From: Desulfobacteraceae bacterium
GTDB lineage: Bacteria > Desulfobacterota > DSM-4660 > Desulfatiglandales > Desulfatiglandaceae
Direction: 5' to 3'
Assembly (NCBI GenBank): GCA_030642205.1
Contig: DAOWOF010000155.1
Coordinates: forward strand, 1-5,924
Length of the DNA: 5,924 nucleotides
Part shown: piece after piece, positions 1-5,924 of the stretch
Numbering within the stretch: position 1 is the first letter of the stretch
Layout: each line of letters opens with the position of its first letter
Program-made: the position numbers and the translations under genes
Notes under the pieces: generated by a model
What the model was told of the DNA's origin: nothing
Seen by the model: the letters and a program-made list of their open reading frames with translations, nothing else
Databases searched by the model: none

Positions 1-1744
1 AAAAGGCATCGCCGGAATAGTCTTTGGACAGTTATCCTTTATGATAATTCTTGCTATTGCGATGTCTAATATTGTAGCGCTCACTTTAATCCCTATGGCC
101 TCATCGCGGTTATTGCATAGGCGAAATGAAAAGGCCCAAAATAAACTTTTTGCATGGAGTGAAGAAGGATTTAACCAGCTGGAAAATGGCTATGCCTATA
201 TTCTTGACCTGGCGTTAAGATATCGAAAAGCAACCCTTTTTTGTGCGGCCATATTATTTTTTGGCAGTTTACTGATGATTACAAAGGTGGGAACAAACTT
301 TTTTCCTGAAATGGATTCAGGCGATCTGGAGATAGTCCTGGAGATGCCTGAAGGCACAAGAGGCGAGGTTACATCTTCTTTAACAGCTCAAGTGCTTAAT
401 ATTTTTGATAAGAGGCCTGAAATTGAAACCTCATATTCTCTGGCAGGTCAGACAAAGGATGGTTTTTTAACTGCCGTTGGTTTTGATGAAGGCACCAATA
501 TTGGACGTATTGGAGGACGACTAATACCAAAAGAAAAACGAGACCTGTCATCCAAGGAAGTTGTGGCAGATTTCAGGAAGGAAGTTGAAAAAATACCTGG
601 GATTGAAAAATATACAGCCAGGGCTACGAGCGCTATCCAGCAGGCCTTTTTTGGATCCGGCCGTGCTGTTTGCATCGAGATTATGGGGCATGATATTGAA
701 GCTACCAACGCAATTGCTGAAAAAGTGCGTCTTATTGTTTTTAATACAGAAGGAACAGAGGATGTCTCTGTTACCCGTAAAAAACCAAGACCGGAAATCC
801 AGGTTAAAATAAATCGTGATAAAGCAGCTTCTTTGGGATTGAATGTGGGCATTATTGCGGATGTGTTGAGAACAAATTATTATGGATTTGATAGTACTAA
901 ATTTCGTGAGGCAGGAGATGATTTTGATATTGAACTGCGCTTGAAACAAGAGGAACGTCGAAGTATTGCTCAAATTGGCGAGATTCCTATTATGACTCTT
1001 TCCGGGCAGACAGTCAAGCTTCGCAGCGTTGCGGATATCATAGAAACATTTGGTCCGGTAGAAATCAAAAGAAAGAACCGTGTCCGGATTACCAATGTAA
1101 TAGCCGGAGTTTCAGATAGATTTCTGGGTGATATAGTAAGTGATATAAAAAAAGAAATTGAAAAGCTTGATATTCCACCCGGCATATTTATCCAATGGGG
1201 AGGCGAAGTTGAGGAACAGCGCAAGGCATTTCGTGATTTGGCTCTGCTACTCATTCTGGGCACAATCCTTGTTTACATGGTTATGGCAGGTCAATTTGAA
1301 GATTTCACAGACCCATTCATAATTATGTTCTCGCTTCCCTTTGCCTATGTTGGCGTAATTTGGGCATTTGTGTTTACCTCCACGCCTCTTAATATTATCA
1401 GCTTTATTGGCATAATTATGCTTACAGGCATTGTTGTAAAAAATGCCATCGTATTAGTGGCTTATATCAAGCAATTGGTGGAGAAAGGCAAAAGCCTTAA
1501 TGACGCGGTTATTGCAGGAGGGAGACGTCGACTTCGCCCTGTTCTTATGACTGGATTTACAACAGTATTCGGAATGGTCCCCCTTGTTCTTTCAAGGGGC
1601 GAGGGAGCTGAGCTCTGGAATACCTTGGGGATTACAGTAATTGGCGGGTTGCTTATGAGTGGATTTGTAACCTTAATCCTGGTGCCTTTATTATATTTCA
1701 TAGTTCATAGCCCCAAAAAAGAGGAAAGGAGTGTGTTGAAATGA
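1..1744 (+). CDS. RND-family efflux transporter, inner-membrane pump (C-terminal part, 5' end outside window)
   Basis: This is the proton-driven pump subunit of a tripartite efflux system. The frame is open to the left edge (first full codon at base 2) and reads KGIAGIVFGQLSF before the Met at 41. That Met lies inside the sixth membrane helix and is not the start. By comparison with AcrB-type pumps (about 1030 to 1050 residues), roughly the last 580 residues are here. Visible in order: the end of TM6 with VALTLIPMASS; TM7 (about bases 230 to 286); the second periplasmic porter/docking half, opening with TNFFPEMDSGD and PEGT; then TM8 to TM12 from about base 1230. The TM10 motif GIVVKNAIVLV carries the Lys (1439 to 1441) and Asn matching AcrB K940/N941 of the proton relay. 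The TM4 Asp pair is outside the window. The LRPVLMTG loop motif is present. The stop overlaps the next start (ATGA, 1741 to 1744), implying translational coupling. Drug (HAE-type) export is likelier than metal export, but the substrate is unknown. Confidence 0.93.
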   Translation, partial: KGIAGIVFGQLSFMIILAIAMSNIVALTLIPMASSRLLHRRNEKAQNKLFAWSEEGFNQLENGYAYILDLALRYRKATLFCAAILFFGSLLMITKVGTNFFPEMDSGDLEIVLEMPEGTRGEVTSSLTAQVLNIFDKRPEIETSYSLAGQTKDGFLTAVGFDEGTNIGRIGGRLIPKEKRDLSSKEVVADFRKEVEKIPGIEKYTARATSAIQQAFFGSGRAVCIEIMGHDIEATNAIAEKVRLIVFNTEGTEDVSVTRKKPRPEIQVKINRDKAASLGLNVGIIADVLRTNYYGFDSTKFREAGDDFDIELRLKQEERRSIAQIGEIPIMTLSGQTVKLRSVADIIETFGPVEIKRKNRVRITNVIAGVSDRFLGDIVSDIKKEIEKLDIPPGIFIQWGGEVEEQRKAFRDLALLLILGTILVYMVMAGQFEDFTDPFIIMFSLPFAYVGVIWAFVFTSTPLNIISFIGIIMLTGIVVKNAIVLVAYIKQLVEKGKSLNDAVIAGGRRRLRPVLMTGFTTVFGMVPLVLSRGEGAELWNTLGITVIGGLLMSGFVTLILVPLLYFIVHSPKKEERSVLK

Positions 1745-3147
1745 GAAGATCAATGCAATGGCTGACATGGCTTTTATGTCCGGCAATATGTCTGCTGCTT
1801 GGATCGGAAGCAATATTTGCCAATGGTTGCCCCCCTTCATATATTTCGGGCCCTGAACAAATAAGCCGCTCCGATTCAAGAAACCAGTTGCTTCAACCTT
1901 TTAAAAGAGGAGACAAGATATACCTTTCATTAAAGGATTGTATCGGGATTGCTTTAAAACAAAATCTTGATATCGATATAATCAATGAAAAGCTGGTTCA
2001 AGCCAATGAGGACATCTCGATTGCCTTTAAGTCAATGTTGCCTTCTTTTGGAGCGGAGGCATCCTGCATTCGATTTGATGAGGATATGATCTTTTCTTTT
2101 GGCCCGGCTTCATTGACTTTTATAGAGAAAAACACCTGCAAGGCTGGAATTATTGTTCGCCAGCCAATATATATGGGAGGAAGATTAAAAGCGAATCTAA
2201 AGGCGACAGAGCATATACGAGACGCCCAGAGCAATAAAAAGCTTGCAGTGCAAAAAGAAATTAAATTCCAGGTAATTCGAATCTATCATATGTCCAAAGT
2301 CGCGGAAAAATTTCATAAGGTGGCATCTGAGGGGGTTGAACTTTTAAAAGCTCACGAGCATGATGTCGCGATTATGGTCAGAGAAGGAGCAATACCTGAA
2401 CTGGATTTACTACGCACTCGCACAGGGCTTGCGAACGCACAAAAGGATTTAAACAGTGCGAAGAATGCTCTGGATCTAAGCCTCTCAGCCCTCAAAAACG
2501 TACTGTATATTGATCTTGAGTCACCCATTATTTTGACTGAAGATTCCTCTTATCTGCCAAGGCCTCCTCAAGATCTGCCAGAATTTGTTCGATTGGCATT
2601 AAAACAGAGGCCTGAAATCGCAGCCTTAACATCCCGGTTAGCAGCTGCTAAAGAGGCCTTAAAGGCTGCTAAAGGTGAATACTTGCCAATTATCGCACTA
2701 GAAGGCCGGTATGAATATATGGAAGGTGATTTTCGGGATATTGATGGTGATTTTCACTGGACAGTTGGGTTTGGCGCCCAGTTACCTTTATGGAACTGGG
2801 GACAGATTAGATCAAAAGTCAGAAAAACAAAGTCTCAAGTGGAAGAGGTGAAATTAATATTAAAAAAGGTAAAAGAGGGTATTTGTCTTGAAGTTCGGCA
2901 GGATTACCTAAACCTTGGAAAAGCAGAGAAAAATATTATCGCAGCGAAATCCGCTATCGCGACAGCCAAAGAGGCTTATCGGTTGGCTCGTGCAGGTTAT
3001 CAGGCAGGTGTCGTAACCAATACCGATGTTCTGGATGGACATACAGCATTATTAAGAGCTGAAGTAAACCTTTCTCAAGCTCTTTTTGAATATAATCTGG
3101 CGCTGGCAGCGCTTCAAAAAGCTACCGGAGTCACCATTATTAATTAA
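1741..3147 (+). CDS. TolC-family outer-membrane efflux protein
   Basis: This is the outer-membrane channel of the tripartite exporter, 468 residues and normal for the family. The N-terminus has Arg residues, a hydrophobic stretch (about 7 to 21) and small residues around 22 to 27, which fits a Sec signal peptide cleaved near residue 24 or 27. The C30 context (FANGC) is a poor lipobox, so lipidation is doubtful. Two OEP repeats follow, about 62 to 258 and 280 to 465. Each starts with a helix of the L-x-EALxxAL type (SLKDCIGIALKQN; LPEFVRLALKQRPEI), has a beta-strand pair (RQPIYMGG; AQLPLWNWG) and then a long coiled coil. The C-terminal signature RAGYQAGVVTNTDVLDG followed by a LLRAEVNLSQA helix is typical of the family. 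The start is supported by AAAGGAG at 1725 to 1731, 9 bases upstream of the ATG that overlaps the pump gene's stop. The protein should be co-translated with the pump and dock onto the adaptor encoded next. Confidence 0.93.
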   Translation: MRRSMQWLTWLLCPAICLLLGSEAIFANGCPPSYISGPEQISRSDSRNQLLQPFKRGDKIYLSLKDCIGIALKQNLDIDIINEKLVQANEDISIAFKSMLPSFGAEASCIRFDEDMIFSFGPASLTFIEKNTCKAGIIVRQPIYMGGRLKANLKATEHIRDAQSNKKLAVQKEIKFQVIRIYHMSKVAEKFHKVASEGVELLKAHEHDVAIMVREGAIPELDLLRTRTGLANAQKDLNSAKNALDLSLSALKNVLYIDLESPIILTEDSSYLPRPPQDLPEFVRLALKQRPEIAALTSRLAAAKEALKAAKGEYLPIIALEGRYEYMEGDFRDIDGDFHWTVGFGAQLPLWNWGQIRSKVRKTKSQVEEVKLILKKVKEGICLEVRQDYLNLGKAEKNIIAAKSAIATAKEAYRLARAGYQAGVVTNTDVLDGHTALLRAEVNLSQALFEYNLALAALQKATGVTIIN

Positions 3148-3176
3148 ATGTCCATCCTCTAATAAAATTAACGGCA

Positions 3177-3182
3177 AGGAGG
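3177..3182 (+). promoter_or_regulatory. Shine-Dalgarno that decides the adaptor gene's start
   Basis: AGGAGG ends only 1 base before the ATG at 3184, too close for initiation there, but 10 bases before the ATG at 3193. The second ATG also opens the natural membrane-anchor sequence MKRLLIIVV. I therefore place the start at 3193. Confidence 0.7.
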
Positions 3183-3192
3183 CATGAGCCAG

Positions 3193-4377
3193 ATGAAACG
3201 TTTATTAATTATTGTTGTTATTGCTATTATATTAATAACAGGCGGTTATTTAGCTAAAGTATTAATATCAAGTTCTCTTTTAAGTAAAGACTCTCATAAA
3301 AATGTAGCAACCAAACAATCTCAAATAAAAATTCCTGTTACTACCCATAATGTCAGCCTTCATGAATTTAGCAACAAAATCAGCGCTGTTGGCTCTTTAA
3401 AAGCGAATGAGACAATACTTTTATGCTCAAAAATTCCTGGTAATATAAAAACCATCATGGTTGATATAGGAGACCATGTAAAAAAAGGGCAGATACTTCT
3501 TCAGATTGACGAGACCAATTACGCGCTTCTTGTAAAGCAGGCAGAAGCAGCTGTGGATTCAACGCATGCCGCTATTAAACAGGTGCAGGCCCAATTTGAA
3601 CAGGCAGAGAAAGAATATCATCGGGCAACCAATCTTTTGCGCGAAAAAGTTATCCCTCAAAATAGATTTGATGCCGCAATAATGGCTTATCAATCTTCTC
3701 AGGAGGCATTGACCGCCACCAAAGGACAGTATCGCCAAGCTAAGGCCGCTTTGGATTTAGCAAAAAAACAGCTTATAGATACAAGACTCATTTCTCCAAT
3801 ATCCGGAGTTATTGTTGACAGGAATGTGGAAAAAGGACAAGCTATCGCCCCAAGCCTGATGGCTATGCGTATTCTTGATCAATCCAAGCTCAAAATCGAC
3901 ATTAACCTGCCGGATACAGACTATGGACAGATTGTCATCGGCGCTCCAGCGAAGATTATTGTTGATGCCTTTGAGGATCAGGTTTTCATTGGCAAAGTAA
4001 CCATCATTAATCCAAAAGTAGATATAAGGACACGGACTTTTCAAGTCAGGATTGAAATGGCCAACCAAGATGACAAGCTGGTTGACGGCATGTTTTCAAC
4101 AGTGCATCTTGAGGTGAATAAAAGGATGGCTTTGGCGATTCCGCGCAACGCCCTTCAAAAGCTGCCAGGCAGTGGATCTTATTATGTGTTTTCTGTTGAA
4201 AAAGATATTGCTACCAAACGAATGATTAAGACAGGGATTATTGGAGATTCCTACGCTGAAGTCTTAGATGGAATCGCCAGGGATGAGGTAATTGTGACTA
4301 GCGCTACAGGACGTTTGAAGACAGGCATCAAAATTAGCATGTTACCAAAAGATCTAGCCCAAAAAGAGATAAACTGA
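3193..4377 (+). CDS. HlyD/AcrA-type periplasmic adaptor (membrane fusion protein) of RND efflux
   Basis: This is the periplasmic adaptor bridging the pump and the TolC-like channel, 394 residues from the chosen ATG (an upstream ATG at 3184 would add three). Residues about 4 to 18 form one hydrophobic helix. No lipobox Cys is present, so it is probably an uncleaved signal anchor rather than a lipoprotein. Domains in order: first lipoyl half (83 to 106, with GDHVKKGQILLQID); alpha-helical hairpin coiled coil (about 110 to 195, rich in Ala, Gln and Lys); second lipoyl half with ISPISGVI (about 199 to 207) and VEKGQ; beta-barrel (about 230 to 310); membrane-proximal domain (about 312 to 390, starting AIPRNAL and containing GSYYVF). 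It lies 45 bases after the outer-membrane factor stop on the same strand with no evident promoter between, so it is most likely the last gene of the operon. Placing the adaptor after pump and channel is less usual. Confidence 0.92.
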   Translation: MKRLLIIVVIAIILITGGYLAKVLISSSLLSKDSHKNVATKQSQIKIPVTTHNVSLHEFSNKISAVGSLKANETILLCSKIPGNIKTIMVDIGDHVKKGQILLQIDETNYALLVKQAEAAVDSTHAAIKQVQAQFEQAEKEYHRATNLLREKVIPQNRFDAAIMAYQSSQEALTATKGQYRQAKAALDLAKKQLIDTRLISPISGVIVDRNVEKGQAIAPSLMAMRILDQSKLKIDINLPDTDYGQIVIGAPAKIIVDAFEDQVFIGKVTIINPKVDIRTRTFQVRIEMANQDDKLVDGMFSTVHLEVNKRMALAIPRNALQKLPGSGSYYVFSVEKDIATKRMIKTGIIGDSYAEVLDGIARDEVIVTSATGRLKTGIKISMLPKDLAQKEIN

Positions 4378-4411
4378 TTTTAAAAAATGTATTGGAACCA
4401 ACAAATATTGA

Positions 4412-4591
4412 CCCATTTGGGCACGAAGCATCTTGCGAACCAAAGGTTCAAATATCTATTTAGATCCGGTTAAAACCCTTGAAACATCCCGCTCAATGCC
4501 TGAAATAATAAATAAAGCATCGAAGAAATCCCTTGCAGAAGATATTGCATTCTTTGATAAAAGGGCAGATGAGCCTTTGATTAGCTATTAA
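4412..4591 (+). pseudogene. Short open frame, possible C-terminal remnant of an unrecognised protein
   Basis: The frame opens after a TGA at 4409 to 4411 and ends at TAA 4589 to 4591. It reads WARSILRTKGSNIYLDP, then a segment containing KTLETSRSMPEII, and ends DIAFFDKRADEPLISY. The composition is balanced and soluble-protein-like, unlike random out-of-frame translation. No good start is visible: the candidates are TTG 4433 (52 residues) and ATG 4496 (31 residues), and neither has a Shine-Dalgarno. It could be the tail of a gene whose front was deleted when the efflux operon and selD came together, a small real gene, or chance. I do not recognise the family. Confidence 0.35.
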
Positions 4592-4628
4592 CAAATGTAT
4601 TTACCATTTTGTTAAATAAAAAGGCTCA
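4571..4628. repeat. Nested inverted repeat between convergent genes, possible weak bidirectional terminator
   Basis: Outer arms GAGCCTTT (4571 to 4578) and AAAGGCTC (4620 to 4627) are perfect 8-base complements. Inside them TTAACAAATG (4588 to 4597) pairs with CATTTTGTTAA (4605 to 4615) with one bulged base and a 7-base loop. The structure sits between the converging + strand genes and selD, and covers the selD stop codon and the stop of the 4412 to 4591 frame. A long U tract is missing on either strand, so classical intrinsic termination is unproven. Confidence 0.4.
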
Positions 4629-5684
4629 AACGAACTCTATATAGGAAGGTTTATCAGAAACTACCTCGCCAATAAGAGATGAATGGGAACAACCCCCTTT
4701 TTTCAAATCCTGTAAAAGTTCTTCGGCCCTGGCCTTTGCAATACCAATTAAAAGACCTCCGGATGTCTGTGGATCAAAAACCAGATCCTGGATTTCACGA
4801 GAAATATTAAAAGGAAAATTAACCATCGAGCTGCGGTATTCACGGTTTTTATGGGCTCCTGCAGGTACAAAGCCCATTTGAGACCATTCCAGCGCCTCCT
4901 GAATGATTGGCAGACTGTCCGCAAACACCCTGATTCCTAATTCCGAATTTTCTACCATCTCGGCCATATGACCAACCAATCCAAACCCAGTGATATCTGT
5001 GCAGGCATGAACCGGATAATCTTGCATTATTTCCGCTGACTTCCGGTTAAGAGTAGCCATAATTTTGGTCACTTTTTCAACGACCTCTTTGGATACAAGC
5101 CCGCCCTTGATAGCAGTATTAACAATGCCAACCCCTAGTGGTTTTGTAAGGATCAGGCAATCACCTTTTTTGAGCCCTTTTTTTGTAATAATTTTGTCTG
5201 GATGTATAAACCCGGTTACTGAAAGGCCGTATTTCATCTCCGGATCATCCACGCTATGACCTCCCAGCAGTACAACTTCTGCTTCTTTTATTTTATCGAT
5301 TCCTCCCTTGATAATTTGTCGAAGAACAGAAATGTCTATCTGACTACTGGGAAATCCAACCAGATTCATAGCTGTTTTGGGGATACCACCCATTGCATAC
5401 ACATCGCTTAGCGCATTAGCTGCAGCAATTTGGCCAAACCAGTATGGATCATCCACTATTGGGGTAAAAAAATCAACGGTCTGAATCAAAGCCAGATCAT
5501 CAGATATTTTATAAACTCCAGCATCGTCAACCTGTTGAAGGCCAACCAGCACATTATCATCACAAGGAAAGTCCAATCCGCAAAGTGCCTTATCCAGGTC
5601 CCCTGGAGATAATTTTGAACCTCATCCAGCACCGCTTACGGTTTTAGTTAACTGTATATGTTTATTTTTCAAATTATTGTCCAA
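4626..5684 (-). CDS. selD: Selenophosphate synthetase (selenide, water dikinase), selenocysteine-containing, TGA read through
   Basis: SelD makes monoselenophosphate from selenide and ATP, the selenium donor for selenocysteine tRNA and selenouridine. Read from TTG 5684 through the in-frame TGA at 5622 to 5624, the protein has 352 residues (E. coli SelD 347). Its N-terminus reads QLTKTVSGAGUGSKLSP, matching the E. coli LTQYSHGAGCGCKISP region, with Sec21 at the catalytic Cys17 position, Ser23 in place of Cys19, and Lys24 matching essential Lys20. ATP/Mg motifs all follow: DDAGVY (Asp54), TVDFF (Asp71), LSDVYAMGG (Asp94), GGHSVDD (141 onward), TDITGFGLVGH (Asp230) and DPQTSGGLL (304 onward). 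The start is chosen because GAGGG (5691 to 5695) lies 6 bases before TTG 5684; no in-frame ATG exists upstream of the TGA. A conventional call would begin at TTG 5576, giving 316 residues without the active-site loop. The gene converges on the efflux operon and follows a dehydratase-like gene on its own strand. Known SelD selenoproteins make Sec reading much likelier than a nonsense mutation. Confidence 0.93.
5590..5624 (-). promoter_or_regulatory. Bacterial SECIS-like element with the selenocysteine TGA codon of selD
   Basis: Downstream of the TGA (5622 to 5624) the mRNA can fold into a hairpin. UUAU (5612 to 5609) pairs with AUAA (5593 to 5590), a CU bulge follows on the 5' side, then CCAGG (5606 to 5602) pairs with CCUGG (5598 to 5594), closing a GGA loop (5601 to 5599). 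The apical loop lies about 20 bases after the UGA and starts with G. An upstream-side U bulge and this distance are features of bacterial SECIS elements bound by SelB, as in E. coli fdhF. The fold was derived by eye. Confidence 0.72.
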
Positions 5685-5690
5685 GTTATA

Positions 5691-5695
5691 CCCTC
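5691..5695 (-). promoter_or_regulatory. Shine-Dalgarno of selD (supports the TTG start)
   Basis: GAGGG on the minus strand is followed by a 6-base spacer (TATAAC) and TTG at 5684 to 5682. The alternative in-frame TTG at 5672 has no comparable site. This decides the non-ATG start. Confidence 0.65.
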
Positions 5696-5708
5696 ATATA
5701 AAAAAACT

Positions 5709-5738
5709 GCTTAACCATAATAGATTATAGCTTAATCA
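5709..5738. repeat. Direct repeat pair GCTTAAYCA overlapping the selD promoter
   Basis: GCTTAACCA (5709 to 5717) and GCTTAATCA (5730 to 5738) match at 8 of 9 bases and start 21 bases apart, about two helical turns, so both face the same side of the DNA. They lie at the likely start site and just upstream of the -10 box, where a repressor could act. Short AT-rich repeats arise by chance, so an operator role is speculative. Confidence 0.25.
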
Positions 5739-5752
5739 AATTGCAGATACAA
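5724..5752 (-). promoter_or_regulatory. Candidate sigma70-type promoter of selD
   Basis: On the minus strand a perfect TATAAT -10 box (5729 to 5724) lies 17 bases after TTGTAT (5752 to 5747), a partial -35 match (TTG conserved). Transcription would start near 5717, leaving a leader of about 33 bases before the TTG start. The optimal spacing supports selD having its own promoter despite the upstream same-strand gene. Confidence 0.55.
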
Positions 5753-5803
5753 GCAATCAGGTCTTCCCCAAACCCAAAAACTTCCGTTTCGATTTCTCCC
5801 TGG

Positions 5804-5924
5804 TTAGGGCTTGATTAATTCCACAAACGCTTCTATCCTGGTTCTGAGCGGTTCCACATCCTCCATGCTGTAATCTGTCTCAAGCCGAAGCATGGAGATA
5901 TTCTTTGCTTCAATGGCCTTTTCC
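5804..5924 (-). CDS. 2-hydroxyacyl-CoA dehydratase / benzoyl-CoA reductase family protein (C-terminal 39 residues only)
   Basis: Only the tail is in the window; the gene enters from the right edge and stops at TAA (5806 to 5804). The visible end reads [19 protein letters not shown] and then [13 protein letters not shown]. The pattern of a short hydrophobic strand, LETDYS, acidic residues and then an R-T-R-(I/V)-E-A-F helix is characteristic of the C-terminus of the HgdB/BcrC/YjiM-type [4Fe-4S] family. These subunits take part in ATP-driven reductive dehydration or dearomatisation, or are uncharacterised double-cubane-cluster proteins. The cluster-binding cysteines are outside the window, so the reaction cannot be assigned. 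It is 119 bases upstream of selD on the same strand, but the promoter in that gap suggests selD need not depend on its transcript. Confidence 0.7.
   Translation of the reverse strand, partial: EKAIEAKNISMLRLETDYSMEDVEPLRTRIEAFVELIKP

Noticed and set aside
41..43. ATG at 41 as the start of the RND pump
   Set aside because: The frame is open to base 2 and already reads conserved pump sequence; this Met lies within a membrane helix and the gene begins outside the window.
448..1263. Long minus-strand and alternate frames inside the RND gene
   Set aside because: They are antisense or shifted shadows of a strongly conserved coding region and show no recognisable protein features.
3757..4068. Minus-strand 103-residue frame inside the adaptor gene
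   Set aside because: Antisense to conserved HlyD-family domains, with an unnatural composition.
4387..4473. Short + strand frame starting ATG 4387 (MYWNQQILTHL)
   Set aside because: Only 28 codons, no ribosome binding site, and less protein-like than the overlapping 4412 to 4591 frame.
5574..5576. TTG 5576 as the start of selD (316-residue protein)
   Set aside because: It would lack the conserved N-terminal glycine-rich catalytic loop and essential Lys, which are encoded just upstream across the TGA.
5622..5624. TGA as a nonsense mutation making selD a pseudogene
   Set aside because: The stop falls exactly at the catalytic Cys position where Sec occurs in other SelD proteins, a SECIS-like hairpin follows, and the rest of the gene is intact.
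5686..5697. Three-codon ATG-AGG-GTA-TAA upstream reading frame before selD
   Set aside because: It overlaps the Shine-Dalgarno and is too short to distinguish from chance.
5739..5803. Possible terminator after the dehydratase-like gene
   Set aside because: I found no convincing GC-rich stem followed by a T tract on the minus strand here.

Overview
The window looks like chromosomal DNA of an anaerobic Gram-negative bacterium with a selenocysteine system, most plausibly a member of the Desulfobacterota (former Deltaproteobacteria). That placement is inference. It rests on an inner/outer-membrane tripartite efflux system, moderate-to-low GC, a selenophosphate synthetase that appears to be a selenoprotein, and the tail of a 2-hydroxyacyl-CoA dehydratase/benzoyl-CoA reductase-like protein.

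Left block (1 to 4377, + strand): one efflux operon. It holds the C-terminal half of an RND inner-membrane pump, which enters from beyond the left edge, then a TolC-type outer-membrane factor (ATGA overlap with the pump), then an HlyD/AcrA-type periplasmic adaptor 45 bases further on. Together these three would form a proton-driven tripartite exporter. The order pump, outer-membrane factor, adaptor differs from the commoner adaptor-first order. The substrate cannot be read from the sequence.

Middle (4378 to 4625): no complete gene. It holds a short open frame (4412 to 4591) that reads like the C-terminal tail of a lost or unrecognised protein, and a nested inverted repeat at the point where the two strands' genes converge.

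Right block (4626 to 5924, - strand): selD, selenophosphate synthetase. A conventional ORF call starts at an internal TTG (5576) and loses the catalytic N-terminus. Reading on past an in-frame TGA (5622 to 5624) restores the conserved N-terminal motif, with selenocysteine at the catalytic Cys position (E. coli Cys17). A bacterial SECIS-like hairpin follows at the right distance, and there is a Shine-Dalgarno plus TTG start at 5684. A good sigma70-type promoter lies upstream. At the right edge is the C-terminus of a 2-hydroxyacyl-CoA dehydratase family protein on the same strand. The most notable content is this selenocysteine-containing SelD, the enzyme that makes the selenium donor needed for its own synthesis.
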